The notes below the pieces were generated by a model. It made no database searches. It saw only the letters and a list, made by a program, of their open reading frames with translations, and had not been told where the DNA came from. A stretch of DNA of 64,000 nucleotides, taken from positions 62,001 to 126,000 of the forward strand of contig NZ_JACOPH010000008.1 in the NCBI RefSeq assembly GCF_014287635.1. Reading direction: 5' to 3'. Below are positions 8,648-18,289 of this stretch, piece after piece. A program made the position numbers and the translations under genes. Source of the DNA: Roseburia zhanii (lineage in GTDB: Bacteria > Bacillota > Clostridia > Lachnospirales > Lachnospiraceae). Position 1 is the stretch's first letter. Each line of letters starts with the position of its first letter.

Positions 8648-10541
8648 CAAGACGATTTTTAATAAAAATTTTACCCATTTCTGGCCGATCTGGCTGATCG
8701 TCATGGGCTGGAATCTGTTTATACTGCCGTTTATGATCTATAATAATTCCCTGCAGTATAAAATGATGACAGGACTTACAGAAAAAGAATTGGCAGCAAT
8801 GAAAGAAACGGATATCATATCTGCAGTAAGTGTCTATATATCACCGGCGGTTCTCTTCGCTTTTTCAGTGATAGCAGCGATGGCGGTTTTTTCGTATTTG
8901 TATAACTCACGTTCTGCAAATACGATCCATGCCCTTCCGGTCACCAGAAAAGAACTGTTTATCACAAATTATCTGTCAGGACTTTTATTCTTATTAGTTC
9001 CTGAATTTGTAGGATTTTTGACAGGAACATTAGTCAGTGCAGGATGCGGATATACCAGCATGAACTATCTGCTGCAGGGATTTTTATTTGCATGTGGCAT
9101 CAGTTTCTTTTTCTATACTTTTGCAGTATTTATCGGAATGTTTACCGGACAGCTTTTTGCCATTCCGGTATTTGCATTGATCATCAACTTTTTGTATGTA
9201 GGATATAAATTTATTTTTGTAAATCTGGTGGCACAGATTTCCTATGGTTTGTCGGGAGATTATAACAATAGTGCTTTAGACGTTTTATCACCGCTATTTT
9301 ATATGAGCAGAAAAGTTACGACAAATATCGATTATCAGGGAGAATATCCGGTATGTAATGGAATATCAGGAGCTAATGTTGTGATTGGATATGCACTCTG
9401 TGCAGTTGTATTGATCGTTTTTGCTTATCTGATCTATAAATCAAGAAATATGGAAACAGCCGGGAACCTGATCGCTATTTCGTGGATTGGTCCGTTCTTC
9501 CGCTGGGGTGTTGCTTTATGCGGTGGCACTTTATTTGGTGCGATCTTCAGCAGCATCTTTAATATCAGAGGTGCAACACAGGTATTTATCATGCTGGCAC
9601 TGAGCACATTGATCTTTGGCGCAGTATTTTTCTTTGCGGCACAGATGTTTTTAGAAAAAGGTTTCCGTGTATTTACGAAAAAACGCATGATAGAGTGCGG
9701 TGCATTTGTGGCAGTGTTTTTCGTAGTCCTGATCGGTATCGAATGTAACTGGTTCGGACAGGAGAGTAAATTACCGGATACGGATAAAATTGAAAGTGCA
9801 TATATTAACTGTGCATATCCGGTAGGTGGCAAAGATACACAGTTGATTGAGGAAATAAAGGATATCCACAAACAGATCATAGATTCCAAAAAGAAATTTG
9901 AAAGTTATGCAGCAGCGAACGAAGACGTTTCATGGGTAAATATCAAATACTATCTGAAAGACGGCTCTGTATTAAGGCGGACTTATACGATTCCGGCAAC
10001 AGACGATATGTTAAAGGATCCGGAAAGTGCATATGGTAAAGTTGCAGAAATGATGTCAGATCCGGATGCTTACTTAAAGAATGTATTCGGGTTCAACTAT
10101 GATCAGATGACGATAGATGAAGGGTACATTGATGGTACCAGAGGCAGTACGGATGAGTATTGGAGATATGATCTTTCAAAGGAAAATACAGAAAAACTCT
10201 ATCAGGCATTTGTAGCGGATCTTAAGGCAGGAAATTATAAAGAGTATCTGCTTAGTAATATGAGTACCGGTACGGATTATCAGGATATCACATATGTCAG
10301 TACGATCAATATAGATTATTCATGTATAAAGGGTATTATAAATATGTATAACCTGTATAGCAGAGATTCTTATCCAGAACCCTATAATACTGATTCTACA
10401 GCATGTATCAGCTTTGATAAAAATTGTAAAAATATCATTTCCACATTGATCGAGTTAGGTGTGATTGAAAGTGAAGATGATTTAGTGACGGTCACAGAAC
10501 AGAACAGTGATGCTGAGGGAACTGTCGACGCAGATTATTAA
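8622..10541 (+). CDS. ABC transporter permease with C-terminal extracytoplasmic domain
   Basis: This 639-residue membrane protein has a first block of about seven hydrophobic helices (residues 20-300). Two more helices follow up to about residue 385, and the final 250 residues are hydrophilic and probably lie outside the cell. The motif SRSANTIHALPVTRKELF after the second helix is typical of ABC-2 permeases of the YtrC/BcrB kind. TTAGGAGGAG sets the ATG inside the end of the ATPase gene. Partner and regulator are the two upstream genes. The large outer domain could sense or bind a ligand; none can be named. Confidence 0.85.
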   Translation: MKSKTSCFNKTIFNKNFTHFWPIWLIVMGWNLFILPFMIYNNSLQYKMMTGLTEKELAAMKETDIISAVSVYISPAVLFAFSVIAAMAVFSYLYNSRSANTIHALPVTRKELFITNYLSGLLFLLVPEFVGFLTGTLVSAGCGYTSMNYLLQGFLFACGISFFFYTFAVFIGMFTGQLFAIPVFALIINFLYVGYKFIFVNLVAQISYGLSGDYNNSALDVLSPLFYMSRKVTTNIDYQGEYPVCNGISGANVVIGYALCAVVLIVFAYLIYKSRNMETAGNLIAISWIGPFFRWGVALCGGTLFGAIFSSIFNIRGATQVFIMLALSTLIFGAVFFFAAQMFLEKGFRVFTKKRMIECGAFVAVFFVVLIGIECNWFGQESKLPDTDKIESAYINCAYPVGGKDTQLIEEIKDIHKQIIDSKKKFESYAAANEDVSWVNIKYYLKDGSVLRRTYTIPATDDMLKDPESAYGKVAEMMSDPDAYLKNVFGFNYDQMTIDEGYIDGTRGSTDEYWRYDLSKENTEKLYQAFVADLKAGNYKEYLLSNMSTGTDYQDITYVSTINIDYSCIKGIINMYNLYSRDSYPEPYNTDSTACISFDKNCKNIISTLIELGVIESEDDLVTVTEQNSDAEGTVDADY

Positions 10542-10556
10542 AAATGATGGAATGAT

Positions 10557-10612
10557 GAGCAGTCCACTTTTGCAAAGTAAAATTTGCAGGGGACTGCTCC
10601 TTTCTGCTTTTA
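10557..10612 (+). terminator. hairpin/terminator after the ABC operon
   Basis: GAGCAGTCC (10557-10565) and GGACTGCTC (10591-10599) pair perfectly around a 25-nt loop that itself contains TTTGCAAA-like symmetry. The following tract is C/T-rich rather than a pure T-run, so termination may be modest. Confidence 0.6.
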
Positions 10613-10659
10613 AAGGCAGTGCAAATATGCAATGTTTTTCCTGTCAGATTTGAATAAGG

Positions 10660-10688
10660 TTGTTATTCTTCTTATTTTATTGTAAAAT
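10660..10688 (+). promoter_or_regulatory. sigma-A promoter for the DUF512-der operon
   Basis: TTGTTA (10660-10665), 17 bp and TAAAAT (10683-10688) stand 32 bp before the DUF512 start codon. Confidence 0.55.
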
Positions 10689-10720
10689 AGTTACTATTAA
10701 ATGAAGTTAAGGAGTACGAT

Positions 10721-12034
10721 ATGGCAAAAGAGCATGTGATAGACCGGGTGGAACCGGGCAGCATCGCAGAGGAACTTGAACTTGAAAAGGGAGATGTGCT
10801 TTTGTCTATAAACGGACAAAAAATAGAGGATGTATTCGACTATCATTATCTGGTCAATGACGAGGAACTGACTGTTGTTGTAAGAAAAAAAGATGGCGAA
10901 GAATGGGAATTAGAGATAGAAAAAGATTACATGGAGGACTTAGGCATCGAATTTGAGAACGGACTGATGGATGATTACCGTTCCTGTCAGAATAAATGTA
11001 TGTTCTGTTTTATCGATCAGATGCCAAAAGGAATGCGTGAAACGTTATATTTTAAAGATGATGATTCCAGACTTTCTTTTTTGCAGGGAAATTATGTAAC
11101 ACTTACAAATATGAAGGATAAGGATATCGAACGGATCATTCACTATCATTTAGAGCCGATCAATGTTTCTGTGCATACGATGAACAAAGAACTGCGGTGT
11201 AAGATGTTACACAACCGTTTTGCAGGAGATGCATTAGATAAGATGCAAAGACTGTTAGAGGCGGGGATAGAGATGAATGGTCAGATCGTACTCTGCAAAG
11301 GAATTAACGACGGAGCAGAGTTAGAATACAGTATTCAAAAACTGACAGAGTATATACCATATATGCAGAGCCTTTCTGTTGTTCCGGTCGGACTGACAAA
11401 GTACAGAGAAGGGCTTTATCCGTTAGAGCCATTTGAAAAAGAAGATGCAAAAGAAGTACTTGGCATTATCCATAAGTGGCAGGATTATTGTATGGAGAAA
11501 TATCAGACTCATTTTGTACATGCCGGAGATGAGTGGTATCTGTTAGCCGAAGAAGATATGCCGGACGAAGATAATTACGATGGCTACCAGCAGTTAGAAA
11601 ATGGTGTCGGAATGATGCGGCTGTTAGAGAATGAATTTATGGAAACCTTAAATGAAGCAGAGAAAGACGATGACATCTGCCGGACAGTTACATTAGCAAC
11701 GGGTGTGTCGGCATCCTCATTACTGACCAGATTAAGTAAAAAATTCATGGAGAAATTTCCGAATATAACTGTACAGGTCGTTGTGATCGAAAATCATTTT
11801 TTTGGAACAAGGATCACAGTTTCCGGACTTTTGACAGGACAGGATCTTTTAGCACAGCTTAAGGACAGAGAGTTAGGCGATAAGCTGTTACTTCCATGTA
11901 ATCTGCTTCGCAGCGGTGAAGAAGTTTTTTTAGATGATATGACTTTGACGGAACTGAAAAATGCTTTACAAGTCAAAATAGATATTGTAAAATCAAGCGG
12001 GCAAGATTTGCTTGATGCGATTTTAAAGGAATAG
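10721..12034 (+). CDS. DUF512 radical SAM protein with PDZ-like N-domain
   Basis: Residues 1-65 look like a PDZ-type domain ([24 protein letters not shown]). The sequence [16 protein letters not shown] follows, with CxxxCxxC spacing for a SAM-binding [4Fe-4S] cluster. The [17 protein letters not shown] segment and the C-terminal DUF512 region complete the family architecture; 437 residues is normal. The reaction is unknown. In many Clostridia this gene lies directly before der, as here (17-bp gap), which hints at a role in ribosome or translation quality, but that is guilt by association only. Confidence 0.88.
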   Translation: MAKEHVIDRVEPGSIAEELELEKGDVLLSINGQKIEDVFDYHYLVNDEELTVVVRKKDGEEWELEIEKDYMEDLGIEFENGLMDDYRSCQNKCMFCFIDQMPKGMRETLYFKDDDSRLSFLQGNYVTLTNMKDKDIERIIHYHLEPINVSVHTMNKELRCKMLHNRFAGDALDKMQRLLEAGIEMNGQIVLCKGINDGAELEYSIQKLTEYIPYMQSLSVVPVGLTKYREGLYPLEPFEKEDAKEVLGIIHKWQDYCMEKYQTHFVHAGDEWYLLAEEDMPDEDNYDGYQQLENGVGMMRLLENEFMETLNEAEKDDDICRTVTLATGVSASSLLTRLSKKFMEKFPNITVQVVVIENHFFGTRITVSGLLTGQDLLAQLKDRELGDKLLLPCNLLRSGEEVFLDDMTLTELKNALQVKIDIVKSSGQDLLDAILKE

Positions 12035-12051
12035 AAAAAGGAGTAAGTGAT

Positions 12052-13377
12052 ATGAGTAAACCGGTTGTAGCGGTAGTAGGCCGCCCAAATGTAGGCAAAT
12101 CTACATTATTTAATGTTCTTGCCGGAGAGAGAATTTCTATTGTTAAAGATACACCGGGAGTTACCAGAGACAGGATCTATGCAGATGCTTCATGGTTAGA
12201 CCGGACTTTTACATTGATTGATACAGGCGGAATTGAGCCGGATAGTAAAGATATTATTTTATCACAGATGCGCGAGCAGGCAGAAATTGCGATCGAAACA
12301 GCAGATGTGATCGTATTTATCACAGATGTACGGCAAGGGCTTGTAGATGCCGATGCAAAAGTGGCAGATATGCTGCGCCGGTCGAAAAAACCGGTCGTTT
12401 TAGTTGTAAATAAAGTGGACAGTTTTGAAAAATTTATGCCGGATGTGTATGAATTTTATAATCTTGGGATCGGTGATCCGATACCGGTTTCAGCAGCTTC
12501 ACAGCTTGGGATCGGTGATATGTTAGATGAGATCATCAAACATTTTCCGGATGATGCGGGAAAAGATGAAGAAGATGAACGTCCGCGCGTAGCGATCATC
12601 GGAAAACCGAATGTAGGAAAGTCGTCCTTAGTCAACCGTCTGTTAGGAGAAAACAGAGTCATTGTATCCGATATTGCAGGAACGACAAGGGATGCTGTTG
12701 ATACTGCCATTAAATATAATGGAGAAGAATATGTATTCATCGATACGGCAGGACTCCGCAGAAAGAGCAAGATCAAAGAGGATTTAGAGCGTTACAGTAT
12801 CATACGTGCAGTGACAGCGGTAGAACGTGCAGATGTCGTCCTGATCGTCATTGATGCGACAGAAGGCGTTACGGAACAGGATGCGAAGATCGCAGGAATT
12901 GCACATGACAGAGGAAAAGGTATCATCATTGTCGTAAATAAATGGGATGCCATTGAAAAAGATAATAAGACAATCTACAAACATACAGAGAAGATCCGCC
13001 AGATCTTAAGTTTTATGCCATATGCGGAGATCATGTTCATTTCCGCAAAAACAGGTCAGAGGACAGGCAGGATCTTTGACATGATCCGGATGGTCCTTGA
13101 AAACAATTCCATGCGTGTGGCAACCGGTGTGTTAAATGAGATCGTTACAGAAGCAGTTGCGATGCAGCAGCCGCCTTCTGATAAAGGAAAACGTTTAAGG
13201 ATCTACTATGTGACACAGGTGGCAGTCAAACCGCCGACATTTGTTATATTTGTCAACGATAAAGAACTGATGCATTTTTCATATACGAGATATTTAGAAA
13301 ACCGGATACGCGAGGCATTTGGATTTAAGGGAACCTCTTTGAAATTTATCATCCGGGAGAGAAAGGAAGATAAGTAA
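12052..13377 (+). CDS. der: ribosome assembly GTPase Der (EngA)
   Basis: Der has two tandem GTPase domains and a KH-like C-domain and is needed for 50S maturation. Domain 1 shows [18 protein letters not shown] and NKVD; domain 2 shows [13 protein letters not shown] and NKWD. The KH-like region occupies about residues 350-441. The length of 441 is standard. AAAGGAG precedes the ATG. plsY starts 1 bp after the stop, so der, plsY and gpsA are tightly linked. Confidence 0.97.
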   Translation: MSKPVVAVVGRPNVGKSTLFNVLAGERISIVKDTPGVTRDRIYADASWLDRTFTLIDTGGIEPDSKDIILSQMREQAEIAIETADVIVFITDVRQGLVDADAKVADMLRRSKKPVVLVVNKVDSFEKFMPDVYEFYNLGIGDPIPVSAASQLGIGDMLDEIIKHFPDDAGKDEEDERPRVAIIGKPNVGKSSLVNRLLGENRVIVSDIAGTTRDAVDTAIKYNGEEYVFIDTAGLRRKSKIKEDLERYSIIRAVTAVERADVVLIVIDATEGVTEQDAKIAGIAHDRGKGIIIVVNKWDAIEKDNKTIYKHTEKIRQILSFMPYAEIMFISAKTGQRTGRIFDMIRMVLENNSMRVATGVLNEIVTEAVAMQQPPSDKGKRLRIYYVTQVAVKPPTFVIFVNDKELMHFSYTRYLENRIREAFGFKGTSLKFIIRERKEDK

Positions 13378-13378
13378 C

Positions 13379-14059
13379 ATGATCTTAAAACGTATCATAG
13401 CAATCGTGATCGGATATATATTCGGGCTGTTTTTATCGGGATATCTGCTTGGAAAAACAAAGCATAAAGATATCACAACAATGGGAAGCGGAAATGCAGG
13501 AACGACAAACACACTTCGTATGTTTGGCTGGAAAGCAGGGCTTATCACACTGCTTGGTGATATTTTAAAAACTTTGCTTGCGATTTTTGTGGTCTGGCTT
13601 CTGTTCCATCGATCAGAGCCGGAAGGAGTACGTCTGTTAGAATTGTATGCAGGTTTTGGTACGATCCTTGGACATAATTTTCCGTTTTATATGTGTTTAC
13701 GGAAAGGGGAAAAGAAAAAAGGTGGAAAGGGAATTGCCTGTACAGGGGCACTGATGATCGCTTTCTGCCCGATCGAAGTACCGATCGGTCTGTCAATATT
13801 TATCGTGACAGTCATACTTACAAAATATGTATCTTTAGGCTCGATCCTTGGATTGATCAGCTTTTTTATACAGACGGTCGTGTTTGGGGAACTGGGCTGG
13901 CTTGATGTGACAACTGCTTATAAGACAGAGATCTATATTCTTGCAGCAGCGATCATGCTGCTTGGGATTGTGCGGCATCATGAGAATATCAAACGTCTTT
14001 TAAATGGCACTGAAAATAAATTCAGCTTAAAAAAGAAAGAGGAAGGAACGGAAAAATAA
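13379..14059 (+). CDS. plsY: acyl-phosphate:glycerol-3-phosphate acyltransferase PlsY
   Basis: PlsY is a multispan membrane enzyme that transfers an acyl group from acyl-phosphate to sn-glycerol-3-phosphate, the first step of phospholipid synthesis. GSGNAGTTNTLR, the GHNFPFY block and the GKGIACTGAL motif are the three conserved cytoplasmic loops. Five hydrophobic segments are visible. At 226 residues it is slightly longer than usual because of a charged tail. It lies directly before gpsA, which makes its substrate, with a 1-bp overlap (TAATG). Confidence 0.95.
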   Translation: MILKRIIAIVIGYIFGLFLSGYLLGKTKHKDITTMGSGNAGTTNTLRMFGWKAGLITLLGDILKTLLAIFVVWLLFHRSEPEGVRLLELYAGFGTILGHNFPFYMCLRKGEKKKGGKGIACTGALMIAFCPIEVPIGLSIFIVTVILTKYVSLGSILGLISFFIQTVVFGELGWLDVTTAYKTEIYILAAAIMLLGIVRHHENIKRLLNGTENKFSLKKKEEGTEK

Positions 14060-15072
14060 TGGCAAATGTAGGGATTATCGGGGCTGGAAGCTGGGGCTGT
14101 GCGCTTGCAACCGTATTAGAGAGCAATGGACATTGTGTGAAAGTCTGGTCGATCGTAGAAGCAGAGATTGCCATGTTAAAAGAAAAGCATGAGCATGTCG
14201 ACAAACTTCCGGGTGTGAAGTTAGCAGATACGATCACATTTACCTGTGATCTGAAAGAAGCGGTCGGGGGCATGGATATGGTGGTTTTAGCGGTACCATC
14301 TCCATATACCAGAAGTACAGCAAAGTCCATGGCACCATTTGTAAAAGAAGGACAGATCATTGTCAGTGTAGCAAAAGGAATCGAAGAACACACACTGATG
14401 ACATTATCAGATATTATCGAACAGGAGATCAAGGCAGCTGATGTAGCTGTTTTATGCGGCCCCAGCCATGCAGAAGAAGTAGGGGCAAAACTGCCGACCA
14501 CTTTAGTGGCAGGTGCGCATACCAGACAGACAGCAGAGTATGTACAGAGCATTTTTATGAATGAAGTATTCCGCGTGTATACAAGTCCGGATATCCTTGG
14601 CATGGAATTAGGCGGAGCCCTAAAAAATGTGATCGCACTTGCAGCGGGCATGGCTGATGGTTTAGGCTATGGAGATAATACAAAAGCTGCCCTGATCACA
14701 AGAGGGATCGCAGAGATCGGAAGACTTGCTGTTAAGATGGGAGCGAATATCGAAACAATCAACGGATTAACAGGAATGGGTGATCTGATCGTGACCTGTG
14801 CAAGCAGACATTCGAGAAACCGTAAAGCCGGTATGCTGATCGGAGAAGGCTATACGATGCAGGAAGCGATGGATGAAGTGAAGATGGTCGTAGAAGGTGT
14901 GTATTCTGCAAAAGCAGCGATCGCATTAGAGCAGAAGTATGAAGTATCCATGCCGATCATCGAACAGGTCAACAAGGTATTATTTGAAGGAAAAACAGCA
15001 AAAGAAGCAGTAAAAGAGCTGATGCTTCGGGATAAACGCATGGAACATCAGAATTTGAAATGGGAGCAGTGA
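14059..15072 (+). CDS. gpsA: NAD(P)H-dependent glycerol-3-phosphate dehydrogenase
   Basis: GpsA reduces dihydroxyacetone phosphate to sn-glycerol-3-phosphate for phospholipid synthesis. The N-terminal Rossmann motif is [23 protein letters not shown], the catalytic Lys in [13 protein letters not shown] and [12 protein letters not shown] follow. The 337 residues match the family. Overlap with plsY supports coupled production of substrate and acyltransferase. Confidence 0.97.
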   Translation: MANVGIIGAGSWGCALATVLESNGHCVKVWSIVEAEIAMLKEKHEHVDKLPGVKLADTITFTCDLKEAVGGMDMVVLAVPSPYTRSTAKSMAPFVKEGQIIVSVAKGIEEHTLMTLSDIIEQEIKAADVAVLCGPSHAEEVGAKLPTTLVAGAHTRQTAEYVQSIFMNEVFRVYTSPDILGMELGGALKNVIALAAGMADGLGYGDNTKAALITRGIAEIGRLAVKMGANIETINGLTGMGDLIVTCASRHSRNRKAGMLIGEGYTMQEAMDEVKMVVEGVYSAKAAIALEQKYEVSMPIIEQVNKVLFEGKTAKEAVKELMLRDKRMEHQNLKWEQ

Positions 15073-15079
15073 TCACAAA

Positions 15080-15514
15080 ATGGAAAAAATCAAGATCAAA
15101 TATTTTACAGATGAGATCGAAAGATTATGTTATATAGACGGTAAATCCGACTGGATCGATCTTCGTGCATCTGAACGTGTGGAGTTGAAAGCAGGTGAGT
15201 TTAAACTGATACCGTTAGGGGTAGCGATGGAACTGCCAAAAGGGTATGAAGCACATGTTGTACCGAGAAGTTCTACATTTAAGAACTATGGTATCTTACA
15301 GACAAACAGCTGCGGTATCATTGACGGTTCTTACTGTGGTGATGATGATATGTGGCGTCTGCCGGCTTATGCGACAAGAGATACGGTGATCGAGAAGAAT
15401 GACAGGATCTGCCAGTTCCGTATCGTTGAAAACCAGCCGCAGATCTTATTTGAAGAATGTGTACATTTAGACGGAAAAAACCGTGGTGGATTTGGCAGTA
15501 CCGGAAAGCAGTAA
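15080..15514 (+). CDS. dut: dUTP diphosphatase
   Basis: This trimeric enzyme hydrolyses dUTP to dUMP, keeping uracil out of DNA. The five dUTPase motifs are in order: DLRAS (1), [11 protein letters not shown] (2), [12 protein letters not shown] (3), NDRICQFRI (4) and RGGFGSTG (5). Motif 3 carries the GIIDxxYxG signature with the catalytic Asp. The length of 144 is usual for a homotrimer. The gene starts 7 bp after gpsA and is probably the last of the DUF512-der-plsY-gpsA-dut operon. I see no terminator behind it. Confidence 0.9.
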   Translation: MEKIKIKYFTDEIERLCYIDGKSDWIDLRASERVELKAGEFKLIPLGVAMELPKGYEAHVVPRSSTFKNYGILQTNSCGIIDGSYCGDDDMWRLPAYATRDTVIEKNDRICQFRIVENQPQILFEECVHLDGKNRGGFGSTGKQ

Positions 15515-15730
15515 TCGTGATAAAATGTATATAATTTAGGCAGATTGTACAGAAAAGGGATTTGGATTGGTCAGGTTGACGAATGGAAAGTGCATTTTGT
15601 GGTATCTTCGTCGATGTTACAAGAAAATACACCAGATTTTGTGTAGTTCTCGGATAGCAAAAAGAAACAAGGTCTGTTAAAGTAATAACATCAATTAGTG
15701 AAGAGACTTATTTTAGGAGGAAGAATAGAA
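15515..15730. other. 216-bp intergenic region before the sugar ABC ATPase
   Basis: No gene was found. It must contain the promoter for the downstream ATPase. Candidates are a TATAAT at about 15533-15538 and a TTGACG-type -35 near 15575, but neither has a good partner, so no position is asserted. No stable hairpin stands out. Confidence 0.4.
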
Positions 15731-16843
15731 ATGGCAAGTTTATCATTAAAGCATATTCGCAAAGTATATCCAAACGGATTTGAAGCAGTGAAAGATTTCA
15801 ATCTTGAAGTTGAAGATAAAGAATTTATCATCTTTGTAGGACCTTCAGGATGTGGAAAATCTACTACATTAAGAATGATCGCAGGACTTGAGGAAATCTC
15901 CGGTGGAGAATTTTCTATTGATGGAAAGATCATGAACGATGTAGAACCAAAAGACCGTGATATCGCAATGGTATTCCAGAACTACGCATTATATCCACAT
16001 ATGACAGTATTTGATAATATGGCATTTGGATTAAAATTAAGAAAAGTTCCAAAGGCTGAGATCAAACAAAAAGTTGAAGAAGCAGCAAAAATCCTTGATC
16101 TTGACAAATTATTAGACCGTAAGCCAAAGGCTTTATCCGGTGGACAGCGTCAGCGTGTTGCTATGGGACGTGCGATCGTTCGTAATCCTAAGGTATTCTT
16201 AATGGACGAACCTTTATCTAACCTTGATGCAAAATTAAGAGTACAGATGCGTTCTGAGATCTCTGCATTACATCAGAGATTAGGCGCAACGATCATTTAT
16301 GTAACACATGATCAGACAGAAGCTATGACATTAGGAACAAGAATCGTTGTATTAAAAGATGGTGACATCATGCAGGTTGATTCTCCAATCAAATTATACA
16401 ATGAGCCACAGAACTTATTCGTAGCCGGATTTATCGGATCTCCACAGATGAACTTTATCGATGCAACATGTAAGATCGAGGGAGATAAAGCTACATTAGC
16501 ATTCGATAAATTTACAGTAACATTACCACCGGCAAAATCTAAGAAATTAGCAGATGGCGGTTACAATGGAAAGACTGTAGTACTTGGTATCAGACCGGAT
16601 GATTTAGGAGATTCCCCGATCGAACTTGAAACACATAAAGACAGCACAATTGAAACAGATGTAACAGGATATGAATTATTAGGTTCAGAGGTTATCTTGT
16701 ACTTTAAACTTGGTGATGTAAATATGTGTGCTAAAGTTGATTCAAGAACACCGGCTCGTCTTGGTGATCATATCAAACTTGCTATGGATTCTCAGAAGAT
16801 CCATGTATTTGATAAAGAAACAGAATTAACAATTACAAACTAA
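15731..16843 (+). CDS. ugpC: solitary MsmK/UgpC-type sugar ABC transporter ATPase
   Basis: This 371-residue ATPase energises CUT1-family carbohydrate importers. It shows Walker A GPSGCGKST, signature LSGGQRQR, Walker B VFLMDEP, the switch His in VTHDQTEAMTLG, and a C-terminal OB/TOBE regulatory domain (GIRPDDL). No permease or binding-protein genes are nearby, as for MsmK, which serves several transporters in trans. AGGAGG 10 bp before the ATG at 15731 decides the start; an in-frame ATG at 15698 lies upstream of that site. Codon use (many CCA, GGT, TTA) is like groEL and gltB, suggesting high expression. The symbol could equally be msmK or msmX. Confidence 0.88.
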   Translation: MASLSLKHIRKVYPNGFEAVKDFNLEVEDKEFIIFVGPSGCGKSTTLRMIAGLEEISGGEFSIDGKIMNDVEPKDRDIAMVFQNYALYPHMTVFDNMAFGLKLRKVPKAEIKQKVEEAAKILDLDKLLDRKPKALSGGQRQRVAMGRAIVRNPKVFLMDEPLSNLDAKLRVQMRSEISALHQRLGATIIYVTHDQTEAMTLGTRIVVLKDGDIMQVDSPIKLYNEPQNLFVAGFIGSPQMNFIDATCKIEGDKATLAFDKFTVTLPPAKSKKLADGGYNGKTVVLGIRPDDLGDSPIELETHKDSTIETDVTGYELLGSEVILYFKLGDVNMCAKVDSRTPARLGDHIKLAMDSQKIHVFDKETELTITN

Positions 16844-16867
16844 TCTGTGCTTACAGGTGTACATATC

Positions 16868-16900
16868 AGGCTGGGCGTATTTACTACGCCCGGCTTTGTT
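16868..16900 (+). terminator. intrinsic terminator after ugpC
   Basis: GCTGGGCGTA and TACGCCCGGC pair around a 5-nt loop (one G-T pair), followed by TTTGTT. Confidence 0.75.
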
Positions 16901-16985
16901 ACATTATAGGGAAGGACGAAAAACGTTAATAAAAGGCGGCTTTCAGTTAATGGGAAAGCTGATATAAACAGGAAGGTGGAAGCAT

Positions 16986-18098
16986 TTGTTATCGAATCAT
17001 AGAATACAACTGACATTAGAGGAAATGAAAGAGATTTCCAGAATAGATATGGCACTTTATAATGAAAGAGGCAAACTGTTAGCAGCTACATTTGACCAGA
17101 GAGAAGATTTAGAGGCAGCAGTTGTCAATTTTTCAGATTCCATGGCAGAAAGCCAGATGCTTGCCGGTTCGCATTTTTTTAAAGTATTTGTCGAAGATGA
17201 AGTGAACTATATTCTTTTGGTGAAATCATCAACAGAAGAAGCTTATATGGTAGGAAAGTTAGCGGTATGTCAGATCCGTAATTTAGCAGAAGCCTACAGG
17301 GAGCAGTTTGACCGGAATAATTTTATGCAGAACATACTGCTTGGCAATATGCTGGTGGTCGATATGTATAACAAGGCTAGAAAGTTCCATATCGAGCAGA
17401 CAGAACGTGTCGTATTTGTCATCGAGATCGAGGGCAAAAAAGATGCAAATATCATGGAATTGGTACGGAGTATGTTTGGAACTTCAACGAAAGATTTTAT
17501 TACGGAAGTAGACGAGCAGAACATCATTATTGTAAAAGATGTACGAGGCTTAAAAGAGGAAGAAGACTTAGAGCAGATCGCCAAAGTGATGCGGGATAAC
17601 CTGCAGACGGAAGCCATGGTACGTGTACGTGTCGGTTACGGGAACCGGGTGGTGAATCTTCAGGATATTTCAAGGTCATATCAGGAAGCAAAAATGGCGA
17701 TCGAGGTCGGAAAGATTTTTTATGTTGAGAAAGAAACAATCTCATACAGCAGGCTTGGTATCGGACGGCTGATCTACCAGATCCCGATGAGTCTTTGTGA
17801 AATGTTCATAAAAGAAGTATTCGGAGACGAGATACCGGATGTATTTACCGAAGAAAATGTCGTGACGATCCAGAAATTCTTTGAAAATAACTTAAATATT
17901 TCAGAAACGGCAAGACAGTTATTTGTGCACCGGAATACGTTAGTCTATCGTTTAGAAAGACTTGAAAAAGCGATCGGACTTGATATCCGTAAGTTTGAAG
18001 ATGCCATGACATTTAAAATTGCGATCATGGTCTTATCACATATGTCGTACCAGAAAGGGACGAATCTGATGCGCAGGGGACGGGATACGGAGGAGTAA
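16986..18098 (+). CDS. PucR/CdaR-type transcriptional regulator
   Basis: This 370-residue protein ends in a PucR-type helix-turn-helix: SETARQLFVHRNTLVYRLERL, then the IGLDIRKFEDAMTFKIAIMVL tail. The middle (about 130-280) resembles the GGDEF-like regulatory domain of CdaR. The N-terminus is not a domain I can name. CdaR homologues control sugar-acid use. It follows the general sugar ATPase after a terminator, so a link to carbohydrate uptake is possible but unproven. The start is TTG at 16986, set by GGAAGGTGG upstream. Confidence 0.82.
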   Translation: MLSNHRIQLTLEEMKEISRIDMALYNERGKLLAATFDQREDLEAAVVNFSDSMAESQMLAGSHFFKVFVEDEVNYILLVKSSTEEAYMVGKLAVCQIRNLAEAYREQFDRNNFMQNILLGNMLVVDMYNKARKFHIEQTERVVFVIEIEGKKDANIMELVRSMFGTSTKDFITEVDEQNIIIVKDVRGLKEEEDLEQIAKVMRDNLQTEAMVRVRVGYGNRVVNLQDISRSYQEAKMAIEVGKIFYVEKETISYSRLGIGRLIYQIPMSLCEMFIKEVFGDEIPDVFTEENVVTIQKFFENNLNISETARQLFVHRNTLVYRLERLEKAIGLDIRKFEDAMTFKIAIMVLSHMSYQKGTNLMRRGRDTEE

Positions 18099-18121
18099 AC
18101 TTAGAGCATAAGAGAAAGACG

Positions 18122-18158
18122 AAAAAACATCAGACACGACAGTCTGGTGTTTTTCTTT
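18122..18158 (+). terminator. intrinsic terminator after the PucR-type regulator
   Basis: ACATCAGAC and GTCTGGTGT pair (one G-T) around ACGA-type loop bases, followed by TTTTTC; an A-run precedes it. Confidence 0.8.
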
Positions 18159-18178
18159 GAAAAAAATACATTTTTTGG

Positions 18179-18207
18179 GTGACAGAATATATGTTCTGTG
18201 GTAAGAT
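18179..18207 (+). promoter_or_regulatory. promoter with overlapping palindrome before topoisomerase genes
   Basis: GTGACA (18179-18184), 17 bp and TAAGAT (18202-18207) form a plausible promoter. The 18-bp palindrome ACAGAATATATGTTCTGT (18182-18199, 16 of 18 symmetric) covers the -35 and spacer, an arrangement that suits a repressor. Its core resembles a LexA/DinR box with mismatches. Confidence 0.45.
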
Positions 18208-18289
18208 GATGTAAGTGTCAAAATAGGATAAGTACTGTTTCTGCATAAATGGGAAGGAAAGTTGCAGAAATTCAGAAAGGAAGAATGAA

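Noticed and set aside
9434..9889. 151-codon minus-strand open frame
   Set aside because: Antisense to the ABC permease; composition is that of a reverse-complemented membrane gene.
14022..14651. 209-codon minus-strand open frame
   Set aside because: Shadow of gpsA, which is certain. No motif and no ribosome binding site.
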